Assembly (NCBI RefSeq): GCF_006210265.1
Contig: NZ_VCNC01000001.1
Location: forward strand, 444,843-508,842
From: Desulfovibrio sp. UCD-KL4C
GTDB lineage: Bacteria; Desulfobacterota; Desulfovibrionia; Desulfovibrionales; Desulfovibrionaceae
Direction: 5' to 3'
Length of the DNA: 64,000 nucleotides
A model generated the notes under the pieces. That model worked only from the letters and a program-made list of their open reading frames with translations, searched no databases and had not been told where the DNA came from. Shown one piece after another: positions 1 to 6,496 of this stretch. Position numbers and translations under genes: made by a program. The first letter of the stretch is position 1, and the number at the start of each line of letters is the position of its first letter.

Positions 1-68
1 AAATTAGAATGTATGAACTTGGTGAATATAATGATTCTATGCGTGAACGGGCTCTTAAGAAGTTATGA
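1..68 (+). CDS. C-terminal end of a truncated unknown protein
   Basis: The third forward frame is open from the left edge to a TGA at 66-68 and encodes about 21 residues, IRMYELGEYNDSMRERALKK plus a final L. The charged, amphipathic composition looks coding, whereas the other two forward frames are either closed early or hydrophobic nonsense. No family can be assigned from so short a tail. It would lie upstream of rlpA on the same strand. Confidence 0.4.
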   Translation, partial: IRMYELGEYNDSMRERALKKL

Positions 69-160
69 ATTATTGATCTTTACTTGCAAAAAAAGCATAT
101 TCTGAATAGAGGAACAGAGTTTCAGTTAGTTTTTTATATATCATACGGCAGGAGATTTTT

Positions 161-889
161 ATGTTTAAAAGAACGTTTCTAATGATGTTGGTGTTCGTAA
201 TTTCTGTAAGTTTTGCTTACGCAGAAGAACCTGCTGAAAATAGTACTGAAATAAATGCAACAGCGACTGTAAGTAATGATTTATCTGTCCAAGTTGTTCC
301 TGCAGATTATAAGGAAGAGGGAGTTGCTTCATGGTATGGTGAGGAATTTCAAGGTAAAGTAACGGCAAGCGGTGAACCGTATGATATGGATAAGCAGACA
401 GCAGCGCATAACTATCTTCCGCTTGGCGTAAAAGTTACTGTAACTAATTTAGATTCCGGAAAAAGTGCAGTTGTCACAATAAATGATAGAGGACCGTTTG
501 TGCCTGACCGTATAATCGATCTTTCCCGCGCAGCCGCAGATAAACTGGGTTTTACTGATGTAGGTAAAGCTAATGTCCGTATTGAAGCTTACCGTCCTCA
601 AGAGAAGAAAGAAGTTGTAGCAAAACCAGCTGAGCATAAACTTTACGGGGCATTTTATATTCAGGTCGGGGCGTACAAAGTTAAAGACAATGCTGACAGG
701 CTTATTGAACGCCTTGAAAAAATCGGGTTCCATAATGCCAGAATTGTACGTGTTGTGACTGACAGTGCCCAAATCTTCAAGGTTCAGCTTGGAATGTATA
801 AATCTCTTGCTAGTGCACGCAAGGCCAATCTTAAAATTGGTCCGGGGTTTCCGGGAACTTTCATACTTGCTGATGTAGTGCAGTATTAA
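161..889 (+). CDS. rlpA: RlpA-like septal lytic transglycosylase with SPOR domain
   Basis: 242 residues. A Sec signal peptide (about residues 1-21, ending AYA) is followed by a double-psi beta-barrel RlpA domain (about 50-142) with the family motifs GVASWYG near residue 53 and NDRGPFVPDRIIDLS near 107-121; these include the conserved Asp of the catalytic region. A SPOR peptidoglycan-binding domain occupies about 163-240 (YIQVGAYK start). RlpA proteins cleave naked glycan strands and localise to the septum through SPOR. No lipobox Cys is present, so it is probably periplasmic and soluble rather than a lipoprotein. The start is supported by an AGGAG 8 bases upstream of ATG. A weak promoter candidate, TTGATC at 73-78 and CATATT at 96-101, lies upstream. 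Confidence 0.93.
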   Translation: MFKRTFLMMLVFVISVSFAYAEEPAENSTEINATATVSNDLSVQVVPADYKEEGVASWYGEEFQGKVTASGEPYDMDKQTAAHNYLPLGVKVTVTNLDSGKSAVVTINDRGPFVPDRIIDLSRAAADKLGFTDVGKANVRIEAYRPQEKKEVVAKPAEHKLYGAFYIQVGAYKVKDNADRLIERLEKIGFHNARIVRVVTDSAQIFKVQLGMYKSLASARKANLKIGPGFPGTFILADVVQY

Positions 890-917
890 AATTAAAAAAT
901 TCAGATTAACAGTTAAA

Positions 918-956
918 AAAATCCCGCGCTCGAAATTTTCGAACGCGGGATTTTTT
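918..956. terminator. Bidirectional rho-independent terminator between rlpA and fxsA
   Basis: ATCCCGCG (921-928) pairs with CGCGGGAT (944-951), extended by an inner TCGAA/TTCGA stem. It is flanked by an A-run on the left and a T-run on the right, so it can serve the convergent genes on both strands. Confidence 0.9.
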
Positions 957-966
957 GGTCAATTTT

Positions 967-1467
967 TTATTGAAGCGGTCCGTCTTTATCGTCAGGATTA
1001 TGAGCTTCGATATCAATTACATTTTCGATTTTATGTGAGCGTGGCTCCGGGTTGGACCAGGCTTTGAATTCTGTGTGTTGGTAAGCCATGTGCACATTCG
1101 GACTTTTTTTCCAGTTTGCCATTTTAATACGCAACCAGCGTTTGAAGTATCCGCGTGTGAGTGGGAAGAGCAGAAGCAGGCCGAGTGTGTCCGTTATGAA
1201 TCCGGGAGTGAGCAGGGTTAGTCCTGCTGCAAAAATGATAACTGCATCAAGAATTTCCTCGGCAGGCATTATGCCTTGATCCATGTTCTCGCGAACCTTC
1301 TGCATTGCAGCCATTCCCTGTGAACGGGCAAGAACTGCTCCGATAAAGGCTGTAAGCAAAACCAGTATAACTGTGTTAAGCGTGCCTATTTGCCCGCCAA
1401 TCTTAACAAGAAGATATAAATCAAATATAGGAACAAGAACAAAGGCTAAAAAAAGTTTGCCAAGCAT
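967..1467 (-). CDS. fxsA: FxsA family membrane protein
   Basis: 166 residues. FxsA is a cytoplasmic membrane protein of poorly known role; E. coli FxsA modulates phage T7 exclusion by F. The sequence shows the family layout: N-terminal hydrophobic segment (about 3-20), a second at about 28-47 followed by ARSQGM, and a long hydrophobic stretch (about 73-103) with the family-like LLTPGFITDTLG motif. A soluble charged tail follows (about 115-166). It starts 25 bases after the TSUP gene stop on the same strand and probably shares its transcript. The family call is firm; the cellular role is not. Confidence 0.9.
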   Translation of the reverse strand: MLGKLFLAFVLVPIFDLYLLVKIGGQIGTLNTVILVLLTAFIGAVLARSQGMAAMQKVRENMDQGIMPAEEILDAVIIFAAGLTLLTPGFITDTLGLLLLFPLTRGYFKRWLRIKMANWKKSPNVHMAYQHTEFKAWSNPEPRSHKIENVIDIEAHNPDDKDGPLQ

Positions 1468-1491
1468 TAATTACTCCGTGCTTTAAAAATC

Positions 1492-2217
1492 TTATCCGAT
1501 GCTTTCAAAAATAAGCATTATTCCCATGAAGACAAGCAGAATCATAACCATTCTTTTATATAGTTCGTCGGAGATTTTTCCTGCAAGCGAGTATCCAAGG
1601 TAAACGCCTAGCAGTACAGGAATAAGCGAAGCAAGAAAAAGTTTAAAAACATAAAAAGTAGTTATGCCGCTTATTAAGTGCCCGGCAGCTCCAAAAGTTG
1701 CCGAGGTTATAAAGAATCCGGCAAGAGTTGATTTGAGTTCATCTTTTTCCCAGCCCATAACCGCAGCATAAATAATGACAGGAGGTCCACCGGCACTGAC
1801 TGTTGCGGTGAGAAAGCCAGTTGAGAACCCTCCAAGCAGTCCCCATAAAGGATGTAGTTTTAGAATTACAGGTTTAATAAGCAGGGAATACGCAGCATAC
1901 CCGGCAAGAAGAATACCGAGTAAAAACATAATAATGTTAGAATTTACTTGGTTAACCACAACAGTCCCGAAGATTGCTCCGGGAATACAGCCTATGGTTA
2001 GCGGAAGGACTTTTTTTAAATCAATTTTTGCTCTCAGGTTGAGAACCATTTTAAGATTGATGACAACTCCGCACAGAGTGCAGACAGCCACAGCAGTTTT
2101 AATATCAAGGACAAATGCAAGCAAGGGCATCGCGATCATTGCTGATCCGAATCCTGTTAAACCTTGCAAAAATCCTGCGATGAGGAAAATTAATGGAACA
2201 AGGATAAATGGTGTCAT
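1492..2217 (-). CDS. TSUP (TauE/SafE) family permease
   Basis: 241 residues, about seven to eight transmembrane helices, with the TSUP signature GFLQGLTGFGSAMIAMPLL near the N-terminus and a repeated half with SAGGPPVIIYAA near residue 145. The family exports or imports small sulfur compounds (sulfite, sulfonates, thiosulfate) and other anions; substrate cannot be read from sequence. The gene lies 72 bases downstream of the TusA-like selenoprotein gene on the same strand. TSUP permeases often sit beside TusA-type sulfur carriers (for example YedE/YedF-like or PmpAB-type pairs), so a sulfur or selenium transport role is inferred. No clear Shine-Dalgarno precedes the ATG, which suggests coupling to upstream translation. 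Confidence 0.88.
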   Translation of the reverse strand: MTPFILVPLIFLIAGFLQGLTGFGSAMIAMPLLAFVLDIKTAVAVCTLCGVVINLKMVLNLRAKIDLKKVLPLTIGCIPGAIFGTVVVNQVNSNIIMFLLGILLAGYAAYSLLIKPVILKLHPLWGLLGGFSTGFLTATVSAGGPPVIIYAAVMGWEKDELKSTLAGFFITSATFGAAGHLISGITTFYVFKLFLASLIPVLLGVYLGYSLAGKISDELYKRMVMILLVFMGIMLIFESIG

Positions 2218-2289
2218 AAAAATACTAAGGAGAGAATAATTGTCCGTAAGAAATTAGTCTGTTTGAAATTTGGATTGATACTTAAGAGA

Positions 2290-2514
2290 CTAATATTTTC
2301 GCAGGACTAAAAGGGTTTTATGGTTGTGAACGGTCTTTTCACTTATGACTTCAGCTTTTTTGATATCGGCTATAATGTCGATTCTATTGCGCTGGCCCAG
2401 TGCAATTTCCACAGATAATGTTTCACCAGAATTAAGATCTTTGAGACGTGAACTCGTCTCTATGAATCCTGTTCAACAGTCAGCCCAGCAGACAATTGGC
2501 TCATTATTATTCAT
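2290..2514 (-). CDS. TusA-like selenoprotein with in-frame UGA (Sec14)
   Basis: Reading from ATG (2514-2512) gives 74 residues if the TGA at 2475-2473 is decoded as selenocysteine; otherwise the product stops after 13. The first part reads MNNNEPIVCWADC-U-TGF and the rest follows the TusA/SirA fold pattern: U-TGFIETSSRLKDLNSGE, then LSVEI, then KKAEVISEK and a final LLVLRKY strand. Against TusA motif CPxP, Cys13 aligns with the sulfur-carrying Cys and Sec14 with the first Pro. A hairpin of bacterial SECIS geometry follows the UGA (2434-2470). TusA proteins carry sulfur as a persulfide. It lies upstream of the TSUP permease and just after the S1-gene terminator hairpin. A pseudogene with a nonsense mutation is the alternative; the intact downstream frame and the SECIS-like fold argue against it. 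Confidence 0.78.
2434..2470 (-). promoter_or_regulatory. Candidate bacterial SECIS element
   Basis: In the mRNA, two bases after the UGA, AGGAUU (2470-2465) pairs with GAUCUU (2439-2434) using two wobble pairs. An internal loop CAUA/AAA follows, then a perfect 6-bp stem GAGACG/CGUCUC (2460-2455 with 2448-2443) closed by a 6-base loop AGUUCA. The apical loop starts 19 bases after UGA and has G as its second base. Both agree with the known bacterial SECIS consensus (G among the first two loop bases, apical loop about 16-37 bases from UGA). The fold is a manual prediction. Confidence 0.72.
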
Positions 2515-2539
2515 AGTGGTAGATCTCTAAGTAAGGTAA

Positions 2540-2567
2540 GGGCCGGATTCCTTAGAGAATCCGGCCC
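2540..2567 (-). terminator. Hairpin after the S1 protein gene
   Basis: GGGCCGGATTC (2540-2550) and GAATCCGGCCC (2557-2567) form an 11-bp perfect stem with a 6-base loop, starting 7 bases after the S1 gene stop. The bases that follow on the minus strand are only moderately T-rich, so some read-through into the selenoprotein gene is possible. Confidence 0.7.
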
Positions 2568-2574
2568 TAGAATA

Positions 2575-4080
2575 TTATTTCTTATTTTTCATGGCTTCTT
2601 GGAGTTTCATTCCAAGAAGTCCGCCGAATCCACTAGAGTCTCCGGAAGTAGTGACTTTGGGTTCAGCTGCTTTACGCTGTGAAGATTTTTTAGAAGCAGC
2701 AGGTTTTGCATACTTTTTCCAATCTATATCTTCTTTAGCTTCACCTGTGCTCAGGGTGATCTTGCGGTCAGCTAAGTTGATTTCTTCAATAGTCAGCTTA
2801 ACCTTCTGACCTGGAGTCAACGTTTCCAGTTCATTTTTTCTTTCTGAGCGGGTAATACGTGACATGGGCAGAAGTCCGGTAATTCCAGGAGCAAGGCTTA
2901 CGAAAACACCGAATTCGGCTTTATTTTCGACAACGCCTTCAACTTCTGTTCCGACTTTGAAAGATTCAGCCACGTCAAGCCATGGATCACCTTCAGAATC
3001 TTTCATGCTGAGAGCAATACGGCGTTTAACGAGGTCAAGATCTTTAATCATGACGGAAACTTCCTGTCCGGCTGTGACTTCTTCCCTTGGTTTGTGAACG
3101 CGCTTGGTATAGCTCATTTCAGAAATATGAACTAAGCCTTCGATGCCGGGTGCAATTTCAACAAATACGCCGAAATCTGCGCAACGGGCAACTGTTCCGG
3201 TAACTTTGTCGCCGGGGTTAAACTTTTCACCGACTTCATCCCAAGGATCAGCTTGAAGCTGCTTGAGAGAAAGACTGATCTTAAGTCCTTTTCCGTCCTT
3301 ACGTGGTTCCATGGCAAGGATTCTGACAGTGATGTCATCACCGGGCTGAACTACGTCCTCAGGCTTAGCAGAGCGTGACCAGCTAAGTTCTGATACGTGG
3401 ACCATTCCTTCCACTCCGGGAACAAGTTCCACAAATGCGCCAAAGGCCATAAGTTTAGTAACCTTACCTTCAAGAACTGCTCCAGGTTCAACCTCTGCGA
3501 TAAATTTCTCGCGGGCTTTTTCCTGTTCAATTTCGAGAAGAGCTCTGCGGGAAACAACTATGTTGCGTCCGCCTTCCTCAAACTTGATGACTCTGAAATT
3601 GTGTGTTTCACCCACGTACTGTTCGGGGTTTTCCACGAAAGTTGCGTCAATCTGGCTGACGGGACAGAACACCTTGCGGTGCATCATGCTGACTCTGAAA
3701 CCACCTTTACAGGTTTCCATAACCTTACCTTCTACGGGTAGACCGCTTTCATATGCATCATTAAGCATATTGAGGCCACCTGCGCCGGACATGGCTTTGG
3801 ATAGGCTGATTCCATTACTGTCAATGGAGATAACGTAGAGTTCTACGGCGTCTCCTTCCTTAACTGTCAGTTCGCCTTCGGTATCGGTCAGCTCGTCACG
3901 GTTTACAATCCCGTCTACTTTAGAGCCTGTGTCTACAAACACAGAGTCTTTAGTGACTGAAATTACAGTTCCTTTAACTAGATCACCGACTTGAAGGTTG
4001 TCGTTTGATTCTGACTGAAAAGCTTCAAAAAGTTCGGCAAAGTTTTCTTCGCCATTTGCTTCCAAGTTCTGCTCGGACAT
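2575..4080 (-). CDS. S1 RNA-binding domain protein (ribosomal protein S1-like)
   Basis: 501 residues with five tandem S1 OB-fold repeats at about 28-98, 113-182, 198-268, 285-355 and 372-442. Repeats three to five show the canonical GAFVELVPGVEGMVHVSELSW, DFGVFVEIAPGIEGLVHISEM and EFGVFVSLAPGITGLLP patterns. A basic, Lys/Ser-rich tail ends in KNKK. S1 proteins bind mRNA and help the 30S subunit capture structured or weak leaders. Canonical proteobacterial S1 has six domains and about 550-570 residues, so this shorter protein may be the only S1 or a paralogue; the window cannot decide. Start: ATG with AGGAG about 8 bases upstream. Confidence 0.88.
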   Translation of the reverse strand: MSEQNLEANGEENFAELFEAFQSESNDNLQVGDLVKGTVISVTKDSVFVDTGSKVDGIVNRDELTDTEGELTVKEGDAVELYVISIDSNGISLSKAMSGAGGLNMLNDAYESGLPVEGKVMETCKGGFRVSMMHRKVFCPVSQIDATFVENPEQYVGETHNFRVIKFEEGGRNIVVSRRALLEIEQEKAREKFIAEVEPGAVLEGKVTKLMAFGAFVELVPGVEGMVHVSELSWSRSAKPEDVVQPGDDITVRILAMEPRKDGKGLKISLSLKQLQADPWDEVGEKFNPGDKVTGTVARCADFGVFVEIAPGIEGLVHISEMSYTKRVHKPREEVTAGQEVSVMIKDLDLVKRRIALSMKDSEGDPWLDVAESFKVGTEVEGVVENKAEFGVFVSLAPGITGLLPMSRITRSERKNELETLTPGQKVKLTIEEINLADRKITLSTGEAKEDIDWKKYAKPAASKKSSQRKAAEPKVTTSGDSSGFGGLLGMKLQEAMKNKK

Positions 4081-4183
4081 TCTCTATACTCCTGGAGGGA
4101 AAAGTCATCGCGACAGATGTGTTTTTTAGTGCCGCGAACAATGGGAACCTAACGGTATTGGAAGCATTTTTCAAACCATTTAT

Positions 4184-4948
4184 TCAAGATATTTTCAGTA
4201 AAGATTTTCCATAGAGGGCTGAGCCGAGTGCTCCGACCATATCTGGCCTTTCCGGAGTGAGTGGTTTAATGCTAATTGATTTATATAACATATCGATAAC
4301 ACAGGCATTATTTGCAACCCCTCCTGCGAACACCAATGGCTCGGAGAGGCCGACCCTATGCAGCATATTTATTGTGCGGCGCACAATGGAAGCATGTAAA
4401 CCGAGGGCAATATCACGCGGATTTTTGCCTTGAGCCATTAAAGAGGTCGCTTCTGTCTCCGCAAAAACTGTGCACATGCTATTTATTATGAGCGGCTCAG
4501 TCCCTTCTAGAGCGTAATTTCCGAATTCTTCAATAGGGATCTGAAAAACGGTTGAGAGATTTTCAAGAAATTTTCCTGTTCCGGCTGCGCAGCGATCATT
4601 CATTTCGAATTTGGAAACCTTGCCGTTCTTCATAAGTGAGATTGCTTTGGTATCCTGTCCACCTATATCTAGGATGGTACGAGCTTCAGGGAAAAGGTGC
4701 GAAATGCCGAGTGCATAAGCTTTTATTTCAGTCAGTGATACGCAAGGAACTTTGCATATTTCTTCGGTTACGAGCTTTCTGCCATAGCCTGTTGCGGAAA
4801 TCAGATCGGCTTTAACACCGTCCAGAATTACTTTTAATTGTGAGGCAGGATCGAAAGTAGTGGGGAGTTTGCGTTCAAGTACAACTTCATTATCATTAAG
4901 CAGTACTAATTCCATTGACCGTGAGCCGATATCGATTCCAGCAATCAT
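4184..4948 (-). CDS. Acyl-CoA dehydratase activase (HgdC/BadF family), ATPase
   Basis: 254 residues of the ASKHA ATPase fold: phosphate-1 motif IDIGSRSMELVL at the N-terminus, DIGGQDTKAISL near 94-105 and the adenosine motif FAGGVANN near 217. Cys120 (NDRCAAGTGKFLE) and Cys159 (NSMCTVFAETEA) match the two Cys residues of each monomer that share one [4Fe-4S] cluster across the homodimer. Activases of this family drive ATP-dependent one-electron injection into the partner reductase or dehydratase. The partner is encoded immediately upstream (5017-6294), as in the yjiL/yjiM and DCCR/DCCP pairs. Length is typical for the single-domain class. Confidence 0.9.
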   Translation of the reverse strand: MIAGIDIGSRSMELVLLNDNEVVLERKLPTTFDPASQLKVILDGVKADLISATGYGRKLVTEEICKVPCVSLTEIKAYALGISHLFPEARTILDIGGQDTKAISLMKNGKVSKFEMNDRCAAGTGKFLENLSTVFQIPIEEFGNYALEGTEPLIINSMCTVFAETEATSLMAQGKNPRDIALGLHASIVRRTINMLHRVGLSEPLVFAGGVANNACVIDMLYKSISIKPLTPERPDMVGALGSALYGKSLLKIS

Positions 4949-4969
4949 TTTTAACTCAGCTTGTTGATA

Positions 4970-4991
4970 AAGGGGCGGTAAGCCGCCCCTT
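4970..4991 (-). other. Intercistronic hairpin in the dehydratase/activase pair
   Basis: AAGGGGCGG (4970-4978) pairs with CCGCCCCTT (4983-4991) around a four-base loop. No T-run follows on the minus strand, so it probably tunes or protects the dicistronic mRNA rather than ending it. Confidence 0.5.
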
Positions 4992-5016
4992 ATATTATTA
5001 TGAATGCAGAATTTTT

Positions 5017-6294
5017 TTAGGAGATCATTTCCACAAAGGCTTCAACCCTTGTTTTAAGCTGTTCTACATCTTCCATACTGTAATCTGTTTCAATTGAGAG
5101 CATGGGGACATCATTTTCTGCAAGTGCTTTTTCAACTTTGAATGCTTCGTGAGTGTAAGGCTGGCAGAACATAAGTGAGTAATGAATAACGCCATCAACG
5201 CCTGTTTCTTTTGCAAGAGCTTTAATATTATCGATGCGTTCGTTATTTGGAGTAAAGCAGGCACAGTCGATTTTCATGTAACGGTCACAAAGGGCATCAA
5301 TCATTTCTTCAACGGTTTCGCCTGATTCATCCACAAGGTCACGGCTGTTCCGTGTTCCTATACATGATTCTTCTGCGACAACGACTGCTCCTGAACCTTC
5401 AATTATGTAGGGTAATTTCCAGTTAGGAACAGCCATTGGACAGCCGGAGAGCATAAGCCTCGGTGTATTTTCATGGACGATGCCTTCATTTTTGGCAACA
5501 CGTTCTTCTATTTGATCACACAGTGTATTGATGGACTGTGTGAAACGGATAGGGTCATCATAAAAGCTGACCTGATTGATGAGAAGAACGTCACGTCCGG
5601 AAATCGGTGTAGGTTTAGCGGCGCGCAGTTTGTTGAGCCTTTGCAGAGCGCGTCTTTTATCATTAACTATTTTAATGCCATTTTTAAGGGACTCAGCAGT
5701 AATGGTTTTGCCGGTAACTTCTTCAAGTTTATCTTTTAAGCGCAGAACTTCAGATTTCCACAAAACTCTGTCGCTGGCTCCCTTACGCTGTGGAACTTCC
5801 ATAATGTGCATGGGAGCCATTTCGCTGAAAGCTTCGTATGCTTTTTTCTTACCGTCACAAGTCGTTTCGCCGATCACAAGATCGCAAGACTCGGTGTAAG
5901 GACAGATTTTAGCCATTTTAAAGCCGATGAAAGATTTGATCAGCGCGCAAGTGTTGCGGGGGACGATAGTTTCAGCAGCTTCTGTTCCGGCATCAGCTCC
6001 GGCGCAAAGTCCCACTTGAACAGCATCAACCGCGAGAGAGAGTTCTTCTGGCACGAAAACACAGAATGTTCCGATAATTTTTCTACCTTCAGCTTTGGCG
6101 TCCATAAGTTCTTTAATACGAAGACCATGCACTTCAGAAAGTACGAAGTCCAGATATTCCATACCTTTGAGGCGGCCTTCCTGAGTCATATAAATATCAC
6201 CATAGAATTTGCCGAGCACTTCGAGAAGCCCGTCATGTGCTGCGATATCAAGATTCAGATTTTCCCACATTTCTTTATACGCTGATTCTGCCAT
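5017..6294 (-). CDS. 2-hydroxyacyl-CoA dehydratase-like / double-cubane cluster reductase
   Basis: 425 residues of the HgdB/FldB/BcrB family. Cys-containing family motifs are GTFCVFVPEELS (near 96), CAGADAG (near 118), CPYTESCDLVIGETTCDGKK (near 151-170), LSGCPMAVPNW, EESCIGTR, CACFTPNNER and MFCQPYTHEA. The CPYTESCD motif and the single large subunit beside an activase match the double-cubane-cluster proteins (DCCP, E. coli YjiM type) rather than two-subunit hydroxyglutaryl-CoA dehydratase. DCCP carries an unusual [8Fe-9S] cluster and reduces small molecules such as acetylene in vitro; its physiological substrate is unknown. No second dehydratase subunit or CoA-transferase lies nearby, which supports this reading. 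Start: ATG preceded by GAGGGAA. Confidence 0.87.
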   Translation of the reverse strand: MAESAYKEMWENLNLDIAAHDGLLEVLGKFYGDIYMTQEGRLKGMEYLDFVLSEVHGLRIKELMDAKAEGRKIIGTFCVFVPEELSLAVDAVQVGLCAGADAGTEAAETIVPRNTCALIKSFIGFKMAKICPYTESCDLVIGETTCDGKKKAYEAFSEMAPMHIMEVPQRKGASDRVLWKSEVLRLKDKLEEVTGKTITAESLKNGIKIVNDKRRALQRLNKLRAAKPTPISGRDVLLINQVSFYDDPIRFTQSINTLCDQIEERVAKNEGIVHENTPRLMLSGCPMAVPNWKLPYIIEGSGAVVVAEESCIGTRNSRDLVDESGETVEEMIDALCDRYMKIDCACFTPNNERIDNIKALAKETGVDGVIHYSLMFCQPYTHEAFKVEKALAENDVPMLSIETDYSMEDVEQLKTRVEAFVEMIS

Positions 6295-6496
6295 GATTGA
6301 TTCCCTCGCGAAATTTGTTGGATTTTATTAAAATAGAAGCTTTGGAAATAATGGAGTTCAGCTAATAGGACAAATTGATAAAAACCATCTTTATATTATT
6401 TTTTTATTTGTAAAATCTATAACGAGAAAGAGCATCTACTAGCCTTTAACTGTTTATTCATATACTTCTGCCGCATACAAAGTAAAGAGGGTGAAA

